This document shows, in pieces, positions 53,339-62,302 of a stretch of DNA of 64,000 bases; the first letter of the stretch is position 1, and the number at the start of each line of letters is the position of its first letter. Below the pieces are notes generated by a model, which ran no database searches, was not told where the DNA came from, and was given only the letters and a program-made list of their open reading frames with translations. The translations under genes were made by a program, and so were the position numbers. Source of the stretch: an uncultured Fibrobacter sp. (GTDB taxonomy: Bacteria > Fibrobacterota > Fibrobacteria > Fibrobacterales > Fibrobacteraceae). The stretch spans positions 1-64,000 of the forward strand of contig CAMUYW010000004.1 in NCBI GenBank assembly GCA_947165045.1, in the 5' to 3' direction.

Positions 53339-54544
53339 GTGATTTCTATAAAAAACAAAGAAGATTGTTGCGGATGCTCGGCATGTGTTCAAGCTTGTCC
53401 GAAGAAGTGTATAGAAATGATTGAGGATAATGAAGGCTTTCTTTATCCCCAAGTAGGTGCTTCGCTTTGCATAGATTGTGGAGTGTGCGAAAAGGTCTGC
53501 CCTATAAAAAATCAAAAAATTGAACAATCGTTTAAACAAACTGCGTATGTTGTTCAAAACAAAGATTTGTCTGTCTTGAGAGAAAGTACTTCTGGAGGTG
53601 CGTTCTCTGCAATAGCATGTTGGGTTCTTAAACAGGGTGGCGTAGTTTTTGGAGCAGGCTATGATGACAATTTAAATGTTTTGCACCAGTATGTTGAGGA
53701 TGAGCGATCACTATTCAAATTTAGAAATAGCAAATATGTTCAAAGTAAAATAGGAACAAGTTTTCTTCAAACCAAAGAATTTTTGCAAAAAGGACGAATG
53801 GTCCTTTTCAGCGGAACGTCTTGCCAAATTGAGGGGCTACTTTCTTATTTGCGGAAGCCCTATGAAAATCTTTGGACTGTAGATGTCGTGTGCCATGCAT
53901 GTCCTTCTCCGTTGATGTTTCGAAAGTATAAAGAATGGCTAAACTTAAAATGTGCAGATGAAATTAGAAATATCGCCTTCCGTGATAAACATTATGGGTA
54001 CAAGTATTCGACAATGTCGGTCTTTAGAAAAGAGAAGGATTATCATGAGGGGATAGATACAGATCCTTATTTGAGAGCTTTTTTTCGGCATCTTAGTATA
54101 AGGCCGAGTTGTTTTAATTGTGCATTTAAGAAAATTTATCGCCCGACGGATTTTACAATATGGGATTGCTTTGATGTTGAAAATTTCTGTAAGGAAATGG
54201 ATAATGATCGTGGTGTGACAAAAGTTCTTTGTCATTCGTCTCGCGCACAATCGCTGATTTTAAATTTACGGGACTACTTGTCTATTTGTGAAGTTTCTCC
54301 TGAAAAAATTATAGAGGGAGAAAAAGAACTTGTGAAACCTGTTGCTCCCTGCGACGAAAGAACACAGTTCTTTAAAGACTTAAATGAAATGCCCGTTGAA
54401 GAGTGCTTTGAAAAATATTTCCCTTTAACAATGCGTCATAGAATTGAAAAACAAGTTCGCATTTGGACAAATCGGCTTGGTATTTACAAATTCGCAAAGA
54501 ATGTCTTCAAAAAAATCAATGGTAATAGAGAGGTTAAACGATAA
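53339..54544 (+). CDS. iron-sulfur protein of the F420 hydrogenase/dehydrogenase beta-subunit family
   Basis: The 401-residue protein begins with two 4Fe-4S ferredoxin motifs (CCGCSACVQACPKKC near residue 10 and CIDCGVCEKVCP near 43). FrhB-like domains follow, with STSGGAFSAIACWVLKQGG near 84, SGTSCQIEGLLSYL near 160, VVCHACPSP near 182 and a Cys-rich RPSCFNCAFK near 256. Such proteins occur in polysaccharide clusters next to pyruvyl-transferase-like genes, exactly as here. The redox reaction is unknown. The start is a GTG. Confidence 0.85.
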   Translation: MISIKNKEDCCGCSACVQACPKKCIEMIEDNEGFLYPQVGASLCIDCGVCEKVCPIKNQKIEQSFKQTAYVVQNKDLSVLRESTSGGAFSAIACWVLKQGGVVFGAGYDDNLNVLHQYVEDERSLFKFRNSKYVQSKIGTSFLQTKEFLQKGRMVLFSGTSCQIEGLLSYLRKPYENLWTVDVVCHACPSPLMFRKYKEWLNLKCADEIRNIAFRDKHYGYKYSTMSVFRKEKDYHEGIDTDPYLRAFFRHLSIRPSCFNCAFKKIYRPTDFTIWDCFDVENFCKEMDNDRGVTKVLCHSSRAQSLILNLRDYLSICEVSPEKIIEGEKELVKPVAPCDERTQFFKDLNEMPVEECFEKYFPLTMRHRIEKQVRIWTNRLGIYKFAKNVFKKINGNREVKR

Positions 54545-55701
54545 TGAAAAAAGTAGCTTTGGCCATTAATTACGATTACCATGATTATGGTGGAATGCTT
54601 CAGGCATTCGCCACGCAGAGAGCGTTGTTGAAGTCCGGCGTTGATAGCGAAGCTATCGATTTTGACAATTTAAAAAATGATATTACAAAACGCAAATGGA
54701 AATACTTCCTTAGCAATCTGCTGGACATTTCGATTGTTAGGGAAAAGGCGAAGGTAATCGAAAAAAAGATAAAGCAAAAGCTAAACAAAGCTCTCCGAAA
54801 TAATTTGGAGAAACGCGATGCTGCATTCGACCGTTTTTGTTCTGCCAACTTTAAGGTCTCCAGAAAATTTGAATCTTGGAAAGAATTGACGGAATCCTGT
54901 AAAGCATATGATTCTGTTATTGTCGGTAGCGATCAGTTGTGGCTCCCTTCGAATGTTTGTGCGGATTATTACACGTTAAGTTTTGTTCCAGATAATGTGA
55001 ATAAAGTGGCGTATGCAACAAGCTTTGGTATTGGCAGAATCCCTACAAAATATGAGGGTGCTTATGTCAAGTTTCTTTCTCGTATAAATCATTTATCTGC
55101 TCGAGAATTTTCTGGCAAGGAAATTATTAAGAAGTTGATAGGTCGTGATGTTCCGCAAGTTTGCGATCCAGCCTTGCTTTTGGATTCTTCTGACTGGGAC
55201 GAAGTTGCCTCGCTGCGTATAATCCCTGAAAAATACATTTTCTGCTATTTTATGGGCGATAATCCTGACCAACGAGACTTTGTAAAAAAACTTGCAGCAA
55301 AGACTGGTTGTAAGATTGTCGCTTTGTTGCATTTGGATCAGTATATTTCAAGTGATGAGTCCTATGCCGACTATACACCTTATGATGCGTCTCCGGCTGA
55401 TTTTGTTTCTTTGGTTAAACATGCTGATTTTGTGTGTACGGATTCATTCCATGGAACGGTCTTTTCCATCATCTACGACAGAAACTTTTTTACCTTCATG
55501 CGTTTTAAGAAAAAGGCGTCTCTATCCACAAATACGAGAATAGAATCGTTGTTGAATACATTTGGATTGACGAATAGACTTTTTGAAGGGGATGCTTCGA
55601 TAAATGGTGATTTGTCTATTGATAATTGGACAGAAATACAACAACGAGTATCTGCAATGAGAGATATTTCGTTAAAATATTTGCTGGACTCTATTAAGTA
55701 A
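54544..55701 (+). CDS. polysaccharide pyruvyl transferase family protein
   Basis: This 385-residue PF04230-type protein has ALAINYDYHDYGGMLQAFATQRAL at the start, VIVGSDQLWLPSN near 124, ATSFGIG near 160, LSAREFSGKEIIKKL near 182, VCDPALLLD near 202 and VCTDSFHGTVFSIIY near 298 (SFH site). It overlaps the preceding FrhB-like gene by one base. The pair FrhB-like plus PPT-like is a recurrent unit in glycan clusters, so the two probably act on the same substituent. Confidence 0.83.
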   Translation: MKKVALAINYDYHDYGGMLQAFATQRALLKSGVDSEAIDFDNLKNDITKRKWKYFLSNLLDISIVREKAKVIEKKIKQKLNKALRNNLEKRDAAFDRFCSANFKVSRKFESWKELTESCKAYDSVIVGSDQLWLPSNVCADYYTLSFVPDNVNKVAYATSFGIGRIPTKYEGAYVKFLSRINHLSAREFSGKEIIKKLIGRDVPQVCDPALLLDSSDWDEVASLRIIPEKYIFCYFMGDNPDQRDFVKKLAAKTGCKIVALLHLDQYISSDESYADYTPYDASPADFVSLVKHADFVCTDSFHGTVFSIIYDRNFFTFMRFKKKASLSTNTRIESLLNTFGLTNRLFEGDASINGDLSIDNWTEIQQRVSAMRDISLKYLLDSIK

Positions 55702-55721
55702 TAAAAAAGGAAGAAGAAAAA

Positions 55722-56812
55722 ATGAACCAAACAATTTCTCAGATAATCAGTTTCATAAGGTTCCCTCTGGCGTTCCTTATAGTTTATTCACATTTCTACA
55801 CTCCCGACATCTCTGCAGATACAATTCTTGCTGGGGGGGGACGGGTCTCTACGCGTTTATAGGAGAGTTCACTAACCACATGCCCATGGTGGCGGCAGTT
55901 CCGTTGTTTTTCTTTATGTCCGGTTATCTTTACTTTGTTGGTTCTGCAGATAAGGGATTCACATTCCAAGCTTGGAAAAAGAAGTCGTGGAATCGCGTCA
56001 AGTCTCTTGTGGTTCCTTATATTGCGTGGAATCTGCTGATTCTAGCTCTTTTTGCGGGCGTACAGTACTTGACGGGTAATTCCCCTACGATGTAAAAAGA
56101 TGGCTACAAATTAATTGCGGATTTCCAGTTTATAGATTATCTAAAGGCACTCTGGGCTTTTGACCATAGTGGTGTACCGATGGATGGCCCTTTGTGGTTT
56201 GTCCGTAATTTGATTGTGATTTCTATTGTGTTTTCTTTTCCGCTGTACTATTGTTTGAAATATGCTGGCATACCGACTTTGATCGCTTTGTTTGTTGGAG
56301 CTCTCTTTGGATTGTGTTTCGCGGACATCTCTGTAGGGTCCGTGTTCTTTTTTGCATGGGGTGCCTTCTGTGCCATCAAAAAATTTGATTTGTTCACCAA
56401 TGTTTCTGAACGAACATCGAGGTTGTTCGGACTCGCCATTTTGAGTACGCTGCTATTGAAGATAACATTCTGCGTTTTGAAATCCCCGATAGAACATTAC
56501 TTCAATTCACTTTATATTTACACGACCGTGGCCTTGATTTTCGGTTTTCTGGCTCCATACATAAAGAAGGGCGTGCTGAAGCCTATGCCATTCTTGGCAA
56601 GTGCGAGCTTTTTCATCTACGCGATGCACAAGCCGTTGCAAGTCATATTCCGCAGGTATTCCTTCGCCATTTTGCACCCACAATCAGAATTGCTTCTGTG
56701 CACGCTCAATATTTTGATTCCTGCCATTGTCATTGCACTTTGCCTTTTGGCGTTCTACATAGTAAAGCGGTACTTGCCGTGGCTTAATTTCCTGAACGGA
56801 TTCAGGATGTAA
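55722..56812 (+). pseudogene. acyltransferase family 3 gene, frameshifted at a G8 tract and with one nonsense codon
   Basis: ATG 55722 reads ISQIISFIRFPLAFLIVYSHFYTP, the OafA-type opening, and meets eight G at 55833-55840. Translation then stops after about 46 codons. In the shifted frame the protein continues GLYAFIGEFTNHMPMVAAVPLFFFMSGY, reaches a TAA at 56093-56095 and resumes with GPLWFVRNL to the stop at 56812. With nine G (or six) the first frameshift is restored, but the TAA would remain. The gene is therefore off in this sequence, and possibly permanently. Confidence 0.82.
55833..55840 (+). repeat. poly-G tract of eight (frameshift site)
   Basis: Eight consecutive G at the exact point where the acyltransferase reading frame is broken. 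Confidence 0.9.
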
Positions 56813-56865
56813 AATTCTTTTGGGGTTAGACTTTTGCAAAAATAGTTTGTTCCAACATCAGATTT

Positions 56866-57075
56866 AGGCTACATTCTTTCGACGCGATGTATCTCAGTCT
56901 AGCGCAAACCAACATCAAGGCTGATTCTCCGTCAGGGAAAAATCCGCAAGGCTAGTGATGCGAAAACACGCTTGCGTGTTTTCATATCCGAGCCGAGGAT
57001 GTTTCTGTAACCAGCCCACTACGCGAGTTCTCCGGCGTATTTCGCGGTTGAGCCGTTCGAGGAAGGACTTTTGTC
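56866..57075 (-). pseudogene. IS256-type (mutator) transposase remnant
   Basis: On the minus strand, about 57071 downwards, the frame reads KSFLERLNREIRRRTRVVGWLQ. After a frame change, FPDGESALMLVCARLRYIASKE follows near 56937-56870. Both are hallmark segments of the C-terminal part of IS256-family transposases. The N-terminal two thirds and the terminal inverted repeats are not seen. It is a decayed insertion-sequence end. Confidence 0.8.
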
Positions 57076-57127
57076 GATAGGCAAAAGTCTGTCAAATGGT
57101 CAAAAGCCGTAATATACCGCTCAGAAA

Positions 57128-57895
57128 TCACTCCATACAAATTGAACAAAATTTTTTTCCAAATTCTGTTATAGCGTAAATACTCTTTTTTTCAACAATA
57201 GATTGCCCAGCGCTCAATTTTATTTTTGGATAATTTGGATGTTTTTTCAAATTTTCATAGATTGAATCGTTCGTAAAGGCACGATCTTTTTCAATATCAA
57301 CCAGTCCTAACCTTTGCAAATTATCAAGATATTCAGGAAATTTTTCAGGATATGCACAATTTACTTTGTAACATAAATCACCAAAATAAGGAACAACATC
57401 ATATTCCCCATCATTGTCTATTTTTAATCTTGGTTTTATTATTGGAAGCAATTTTTCGGCAAAAAGTTCTCTTAACATTTTACATTCGTCAGAGCTCAAT
57501 TGTTTTATGATTTCAACAAACGCAGGATGCTCATCTACAACATCAGAATTCATCGAAGCTCCTAAAAGATTCGTGAACATGTCTCTCAATTCAGTTTTAT
57601 GAGAATTGTATGTCAGCGCTACGACTGTCGGCACCGCAATGCTTGGGTCAGGACTTTTTATTTTCTCGGAAGGAACTTTCTTTCTTGCAAAATATTCAGG
57701 AATAGCGACATCTAGATACGATGCTATTTTATCAAAGCCCCAAACCATAGCAGATATCGGAGACAACGCCATTCTCGTCGCACCCTGCAATGCTTTACCC
57801 ACCTCAGACAATGCGGGATGCGCTACATCCTCATAAATTGCTTTAACGGGAACTTGTTTTCCAATTTCACCACCCAAAGATTCTTTTACATCCAT
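57128..57895 (-). CDS. DUF4393 (Abi-alpha) family protein
   Basis: The 255-residue protein has the DUF4393 core: ATRMALSPISAMVWGFDKIASYLD near residue 40, IAVPTVVALTYNSHKTELRDMFTNLLGASMNSD near 85 and HPAFVEIIKQLSSDECKMLREL near 123. A C-terminal winged-helix-like segment with GLVDIEKDRAFT follows. Members include abortive-infection proteins, so phage defence is a fair guess but is unproven here. AAAGGAG precedes the ATG. It is a single-gene unit beside an IS remnant. Confidence 0.8.
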   Translation of the reverse strand: MDVKESLGGEIGKQVPVKAIYEDVAHPALSEVGKALQGATRMALSPISAMVWGFDKIASYLDVAIPEYFARKKVPSEKIKSPDPSIAVPTVVALTYNSHKTELRDMFTNLLGASMNSDVVDEHPAFVEIIKQLSSDECKMLRELFAEKLLPIIKPRLKIDNDGEYDVVPYFGDLCYKVNCAYPEKFPEYLDNLQRLGLVDIEKDRAFTNDSIYENLKKHPNYPKIKLSAGQSIVEKKSIYAITEFGKKFCSICME

Positions 57896-58327
57896 AAATT
57901 TTTCTCCTTTTTTATTTACAATTTTTAGAATTTTTCAAAAAAGTTTCCCCTATCAATTATTATCATTTTATGTACGAAACATTCAGATGTTTTTCAAAAA
58001 CAATAATCCAAAAAAGAATAGTCTTGCAAGGTATAATGCGTAATTGTAAGCATCCCCATGATTAGGATTGTTCATAACTAGGTGAAAAGGGGTACCCTTC
58101 TTTCAGAATGCTACTTTGGGTAATAAAAAGCTGTGGAATATTAGGCCAGTCTACAACAACGGTTGGCAAAGACTGGGTGATTTTGTATACTTTAAACAAC
58201 TCTTAAAATAGGAATCCATACAATTATGGGGAAACTTAAAACTGTGCAAAAAACACCTATGGTATTCCATTCGAAATTTAAAAGACTACATAAAACAAAC
58301 TGTAAAAATAATTATCTGGAGAAAAAC
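57896..58327. other. AT-rich intergenic region
   Basis: 432 bases without a convincing gene. It holds the Shine-Dalgarno of the minus-strand DUF4393 gene at its left end and a perfect TATAAT at 58032-58037. The -35 match 17 bases upstream is poor. The frame from 58226 lacks a signal and joins the lipoprotein gene only as an extension. Confidence 0.5.
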
Positions 58328-58930
58328 ATGAACCCAATAAAAACTATCGTTGCATTCGCACTCGTTTTATTATTTACCGGGTGCACAGAATCTAATGTTT
58401 ACACAAATGAGGCCCAATGCAAGCAATCCTTGTGTACTAAGGAACATTGCTATGTTTGGAGTGCAGAACTCAACCGTTGCGGCACATCAGAGGCTTTGAA
58501 GAAAGAAGAATTGCGTTTGAAGAAAATTGCGAAGCAGACCGAACAGATGGATTCCGTCAAGGCTGTTTTGCCGAAGCCTGTCCGTGACTCCATCGCCAAA
58601 ATTGAGAAGAAGGAAAAGGCCATAAGGTCCGAAATCAATGATCTGAAGAAGATTGTTGACTCCTTGCGCGTGGCAGATTCCCTCGCAGGCACGAACCTTA
58701 CGGCTGCAGCATATCTGAAGAGCAAGCTGAATGCGGACAAGCGTGCCTTGGAATTAAAATACAAGTCGCTGATGGACAGTGTTGAAGTTCTGAACTTGGT
58801 TAACCACAAGCCTATTACAGCAGTTCAGTGGATTGACTACAACAAACGCAAGAAAAAAGCCAAACTGGAACAGTTAGAAAGGAAAAAAGAAAAAGCGATG
58901 CAGTCAGAAAAGACGACCGCGAAGAAGTAG
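58328..58930 (+). CDS. coiled-coil lipoprotein
   Basis: GGAG (58318-58321) precedes ATG 58328. The 200-residue protein has lipobox FTGC (Cys18), a Cys-rich N-terminal part (CKQSLCTKEHCYVW, CGTSEA), and long charged helices with heptad character (about 60-200) rich in Lys and Glu. No family is recognised. It probably sits in the periplasm anchored to a membrane. The neighbours on both sides are gene remnants. Confidence 0.68.
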   Translation: MNPIKTIVAFALVLLFTGCTESNVYTNEAQCKQSLCTKEHCYVWSAELNRCGTSEALKKEELRLKKIAKQTEQMDSVKAVLPKPVRDSIAKIEKKEKAIRSEINDLKKIVDSLRVADSLAGTNLTAAAYLKSKLNADKRALELKYKSLMDSVEVLNLVNHKPITAVQWIDYNKRKKKAKLEQLERKKEKAMQSEKTTAKK

Positions 58931-58977
58931 ACAATAGACAGCGCATGGGTAGAGCCGTATGTGCTCATTTTTTCTTC

Positions 58978-59302
58978 CTGGCACCATACATAAAGAAGGG
59001 CGTGTTCGGCCTACACTGCCGCAGAAATCCTGTTCGACCGTTTGACGGGTGGCTCTGCTTGATCGGAAAGGAGGCTCTCTAACGCCAGACTGGTGGCTCA
59101 ATGTACCCCAGAATAATCAGTGGGCTTGTTTTGGCTGGAAATCGAAGATTTTTCAGAAAAATCTTCTGACATCAATAACCCGTTCGGTTTGCTGAAAGCA
59201 CTTATGGAAAAGAAACTGAAGGACTACTGGTTTGAAACGGGAACACCGACGTTTTTGGTGGAGCAGATTCGCAACTACGACTATATAGGAGTAACAACAT
59301 AA
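58978..59302 (+). pseudogene. mixed gene remnants: acyltransferase fragment and AAA-ATPase-like C-terminal segment
   Basis: 58978-59004 repeats 27 bases (one mismatch) of the acyltransferase pseudogene at 56549-56575 (LAPYIKKGV). From 59120 the frame reads DINNPFGLLKALMEKKL and YWFETGTPTFLVEQIRNYDY, a signature of the large AAA-ATPase-like/PD-(D/E)XK family of PF09820. It runs into the end of the convergent gene at about 59281. Between them AYTAAEILFDRL (about 59010-59045) weakly recalls RhuM proteins. Confidence 0.6.
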
Positions 59303-60054
59303 GTAAAGTCTTGTGCTGAACCAAATAAATGATCGAAGCCACTAGAAAGCAGAACTTCTACATCTCCTGTAGGAGAATTTATTTTCATATAACGATCATG
59401 ATAATCGTTTGTAGCGTCTACCTGTTGAAAAGCGCAATGAACTTTGGGATAATTTTTTGAATTAGACTTCCACCACGCACCGATATCTGCATGTTGTTTG
59501 GCATACAAATCTGGAGCCAATGGCAGAAGAATTGTCAATTCAACATTTTCTGCGCTTTTTAATAAATCAAAAAAATTTGATATTATTCCAGAGGAAAAAT
59601 TCTTACTATCACATAAATACTTGTCATAGACAATAACATGATTAGCGCTTGAACACATCGCTTTTAAATGTTCAACACATTTAGATCTAGGCTTATTCTT
59701 AAATGTTCCTGAAAAAGTCAATTTTAAGGAATCGCAACCATCAATATTGACATACGGATAAGCGTATGTCGATTTAGCATCCGTCAAAATCAATTTAAGT
59801 TTTGTCTTCTTTGCGAGATCTCGTTCATTAAGCCCATTGAATCCAGCCGCCTGCAATTGAGCCTCCATTGCAGTATCCATTTGTGCATTAATTCTATCGT
59901 ATTGGTCTTTATTTGTTTGATGAGGCTTGTAATGAGACAAAAGTTGTTCTAACTTCTTTTTCTCATTCAGATTAAGTCTATTTCCATTTTTAAAATCTAA
60001 ATACAATTTTAACAGGCTATCGCAGAGTACAATTTCACTCAATGCCATTTTCAC
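59281..60054 (-). CDS. possible PLD-like protein, third gene of a DUF262/DUF3696 operon
   Basis: A 257-residue protein. The helical N-terminal half (about 1-85) is followed by an alpha/beta part. The C-terminal segment YHDRYMKI...LLSSGFDHLFG (about 218-244) resembles the HDR-type motif of phospholipase-D-like phosphodiesterases. This is weak, and only one such motif is seen. It overlaps the ATPase gene by four bases (ATGA). In this position it is the likely effector or adaptor of the system. The start is the ATG at 60054. Confidence 0.65.
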   Translation of the reverse strand: MKMALSEIVLCDSLLKLYLDFKNGNRLNLNEKKKLEQLLSHYKPHQTNKDQYDRINAQMDTAMEAQLQAAGFNGLNERDLAKKTKLKLILTDAKSTYAYPYVNIDGCDSLKLTFSGTFKNKPRSKCVEHLKAMCSSANHVIVYDKYLCDSKNFSSGIISNFFDLLKSAENVELTILLPLAPDLYAKQHADIGAWWKSNSKNYPKVHCAFQQVDATNDYHDRYMKINSPTGDVEVLLSSGFDHLFGSAQDFTYVVTPI

Positions 60055-61055
60055 CCCATATCAATTAATTGTCTTAGCGTGGCATCAAAAAATCCTGTGG
60101 GAAAATCGCATCTTTTTCCGTTTTTTTCATAGTGACCATCTTCTGATATATTCATTTTTTCAAATGGTGTTCTGCAATCACTTTTGTAGAATAATTTCAC
60201 ATCGCTTGATTCGATATTTCCTGAATACACTTCGTATCGAATACGATTAATCAAATGTTCGCAATGAGTTTCTATGATTACCTGTATGCCAGCGGAAGCC
60301 ACAAAAGAAAGAAATTCGCCCATCTTAGATTGAGCCGCCGGATGCAAATGAATCTCAGGATTTTCTATGATAACAACTTGTCCAGGTTCGGCTCGCAAGC
60401 ACGTTATTATAATTTCTGCAGCGTAACTTAAGCCCGCGCCGAGTTGTGTAGGCAAAACATCTTCCAACACATCATAGTTAAACGTAACACCCAGAATCTT
60501 TGGATCAGAAGATTTTTCTACCTTTAATTCAACATTCTTCCCGAAAAAGTATTGAAGCCAATAATCAACATTTTGGGATAAAGTTTTGGATTCTGACCTT
60601 ACGAGTTTTTCTGCGATAGTATCAGATTTATGTTTGTATAGATAACTCAATACGAAATCAGCCCTATCTCCAATATCATCAAGATCAGAATGTTTTGCAC
60701 TATCTTCAGGGCCAATTCTTGTTTCGCTTAAATAAAAGAGATTCTCGCCTTTTTTTATTGAACTTGGTGGAACATCCGTGCCGAAAGAAAACATTTTCGG
60801 TTCGAACTTACAAACAACTCCATTAATACTAATAAACAATTCTTTTGCATTCAGATATCTATTTTTTATAACATCAAAAGAATAATATGTTAAGGGAACA
60901 TTTCCGCTATTTGCTGCGGCTATATACAACAAAATTGCTTGTATTACAGATGATTTTCCTGCGGAATTTACACCTGTAATAATATTCAGATTTCCGAAAT
61001 CAAAGGATTCTTCGTCAATACACTTGAAATTTTTTAATACCAAACTATTTATCAT
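60051..61055 (-). CDS. AAA ATPase of the DUF3696 type
   Basis: The 334-residue SMC/ABC-like ATPase has IITGVNSAGKSSVIQAILL (Walker A, about residue 26), VVIIENPEIHLHPAAQSKMGEFL (Walker B, about 227), ETHCEHLINRIRYEV (about 258) and the C-terminal FPTGFFDATLRQL typical of DUF3696 proteins. It lies between a DUF262 gene and a possible PLD-like gene with ATGA overlaps on both sides. DUF262 and DUF3696 genes are often paired in bacterial genomes, and a role in anti-phage defence is suspected. Confidence 0.83.
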   Translation of the reverse strand: MINSLVLKNFKCIDEESFDFGNLNIITGVNSAGKSSVIQAILLYIAAANSGNVPLTYYSFDVIKNRYLNAKELFISINGVVCKFEPKMFSFGTDVPPSSIKKGENLFYLSETRIGPEDSAKHSDLDDIGDRADFVLSYLYKHKSDTIAEKLVRSESKTLSQNVDYWLQYFFGKNVELKVEKSSDPKILGVTFNYDVLEDVLPTQLGAGLSYAAEIIITCLRAEPGQVVIIENPEIHLHPAAQSKMGEFLSFVASAGIQVIIETHCEHLINRIRYEVYSGNIESSDVKLFYKSDCRTPFEKMNISEDGHYEKNGKRCDFPTGFFDATLRQLIDMG

Positions 61056-62152
61056 ATATTCAAAGCCTTCTGCAAATCAATAATCTGTTCAAAACGACTT
61101 TTCACCTTTGTTGAACTATCAACTTGCTTTGAAAAATCAGAATTTAGAAAAACATCTTTTTGTTCGTTCAATCGCTTTGATATTTCCTCTTTCTTTTGTT
61201 CTATCGCTTCGGAATCCTTAGCAAAAAAATACATCAACACTTCAAATAAAGCCATGTTTATAGGAAGCCTTTTTTCATCAGTACCTTTGGAAAACCTGAA
61301 CGCATCAGCACCTAAAGTCATATAGCAATTCTTCATACTACAACAGAAAATTTCTTTCAATTTTTGTACAGTGCCATCATCAAGTTCGTTAATGACATCC
61401 ATTGATTTCGCTAAAAAATCATCTATATCGCTTCGATACTCGTAGTCTTCGAAACCTGCCCATTTATGGAAATACATATAAAATGACAAAGAACGAAGAA
61501 TTATATAACGGTCCTTCATTCTTTTCTGCTTAATAGATCCACCGGTGGCGGTCTGAAATTCCGTCGATTCAGCAAGTTCTTTTAGTAACAAGGTTGATTT
61601 GCCTTGATGAAGAGCATTTCTCATTTCTTGATGGTTCAGCACAGTTCCGCTTCTATTCACTCTATCAAAAATGTCGAATTTTATTTTTTCAAGGGTGGGA
61701 GGCTGAATCATATACACGTATGTTTGATAATCTTCAATTTTCCCTTGCAAAATAGGAGATAAATCTGAAAATTTTTTTCCATTTTCAGAAGATAATATTT
61801 TTAGGTCCTTCAAAGCAAATTCATTATTCATGAACCGAAAAACCGAAGTCAATCTTTGTCGTCCATCAACAACCTGCTGTTTTCCGTCATTTTGTTCGAA
61901 AAAATAAAACGGTGGTAAGGGAATTCCCATTAAAATAGATTCAATCAGTTCGCATTGTTGTTTTAATGGCCAAACAAATTCGCGCTGAAATTCTGGGTCC
62001 AAAATGATATCCCTTCTGATCGGATCATCCGCTTTACGTTTCAATTGAAAGAGCGTAAACTGATCCCTGCTAATTTTCACCTTTGCATTGGGATAAACGG
62101 AAGGAGAACCTTCACCTTCATCAACTTCGAGCGTTTCGTCGTTTTGCGTCAT
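61052..62152 (-). CDS. DUF262-domain protein
   Basis: The 366-residue protein has LDPEFQREFVWPLKQQCELIESILMGIPLPPFYFF (about 51-85) and DGRQRLTSVF (about 96), the DGQQR-like motif of DUF262. The domain is shared with the N-terminal half of the type IV restriction enzyme GmrSD, where it binds and hydrolyses nucleotides. The C-terminal HNH (DUF1524) half is missing. The C-terminal half here is helical with unknown fold. It is first of three overlapping genes and probably acts together with the DUF3696 ATPase. Confidence 0.83.
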   Translation of the reverse strand: MTQNDETLEVDEGEGSPSVYPNAKVKISRDQFTLFQLKRKADDPIRRDIILDPEFQREFVWPLKQQCELIESILMGIPLPPFYFFEQNDGKQQVVDGRQRLTSVFRFMNNEFALKDLKILSSENGKKFSDLSPILQGKIEDYQTYVYMIQPPTLEKIKFDIFDRVNRSGTVLNHQEMRNALHQGKSTLLLKELAESTEFQTATGGSIKQKRMKDRYIILRSLSFYMYFHKWAGFEDYEYRSDIDDFLAKSMDVINELDDGTVQKLKEIFCCSMKNCYMTLGADAFRFSKGTDEKRLPINMALFEVLMYFFAKDSEAIEQKKEEISKRLNEQKDVFLNSDFSKQVDSSTKVKSRFEQIIDLQKALNI

Positions 62153-62302
62153 AAGCCATAATCTAGCAAAAAAGAGAAGCTTAGGTAACGTATGACTATC
62201 AACTACCCATTTTTCAGGTCGTTCCTTAATCCGGCTTCGTCAATTTTGATGGCGGCAATCCCTTAGTGGAATTTGCGAAAGAAATCCTTCTCCAGTTATT
62301 TT

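Noticed and set aside
59010..59045. RhuM-family gene
   Set aside because: Only about 12 residues (TAAEILFDRL) resemble the family. That is too little to name a gene.
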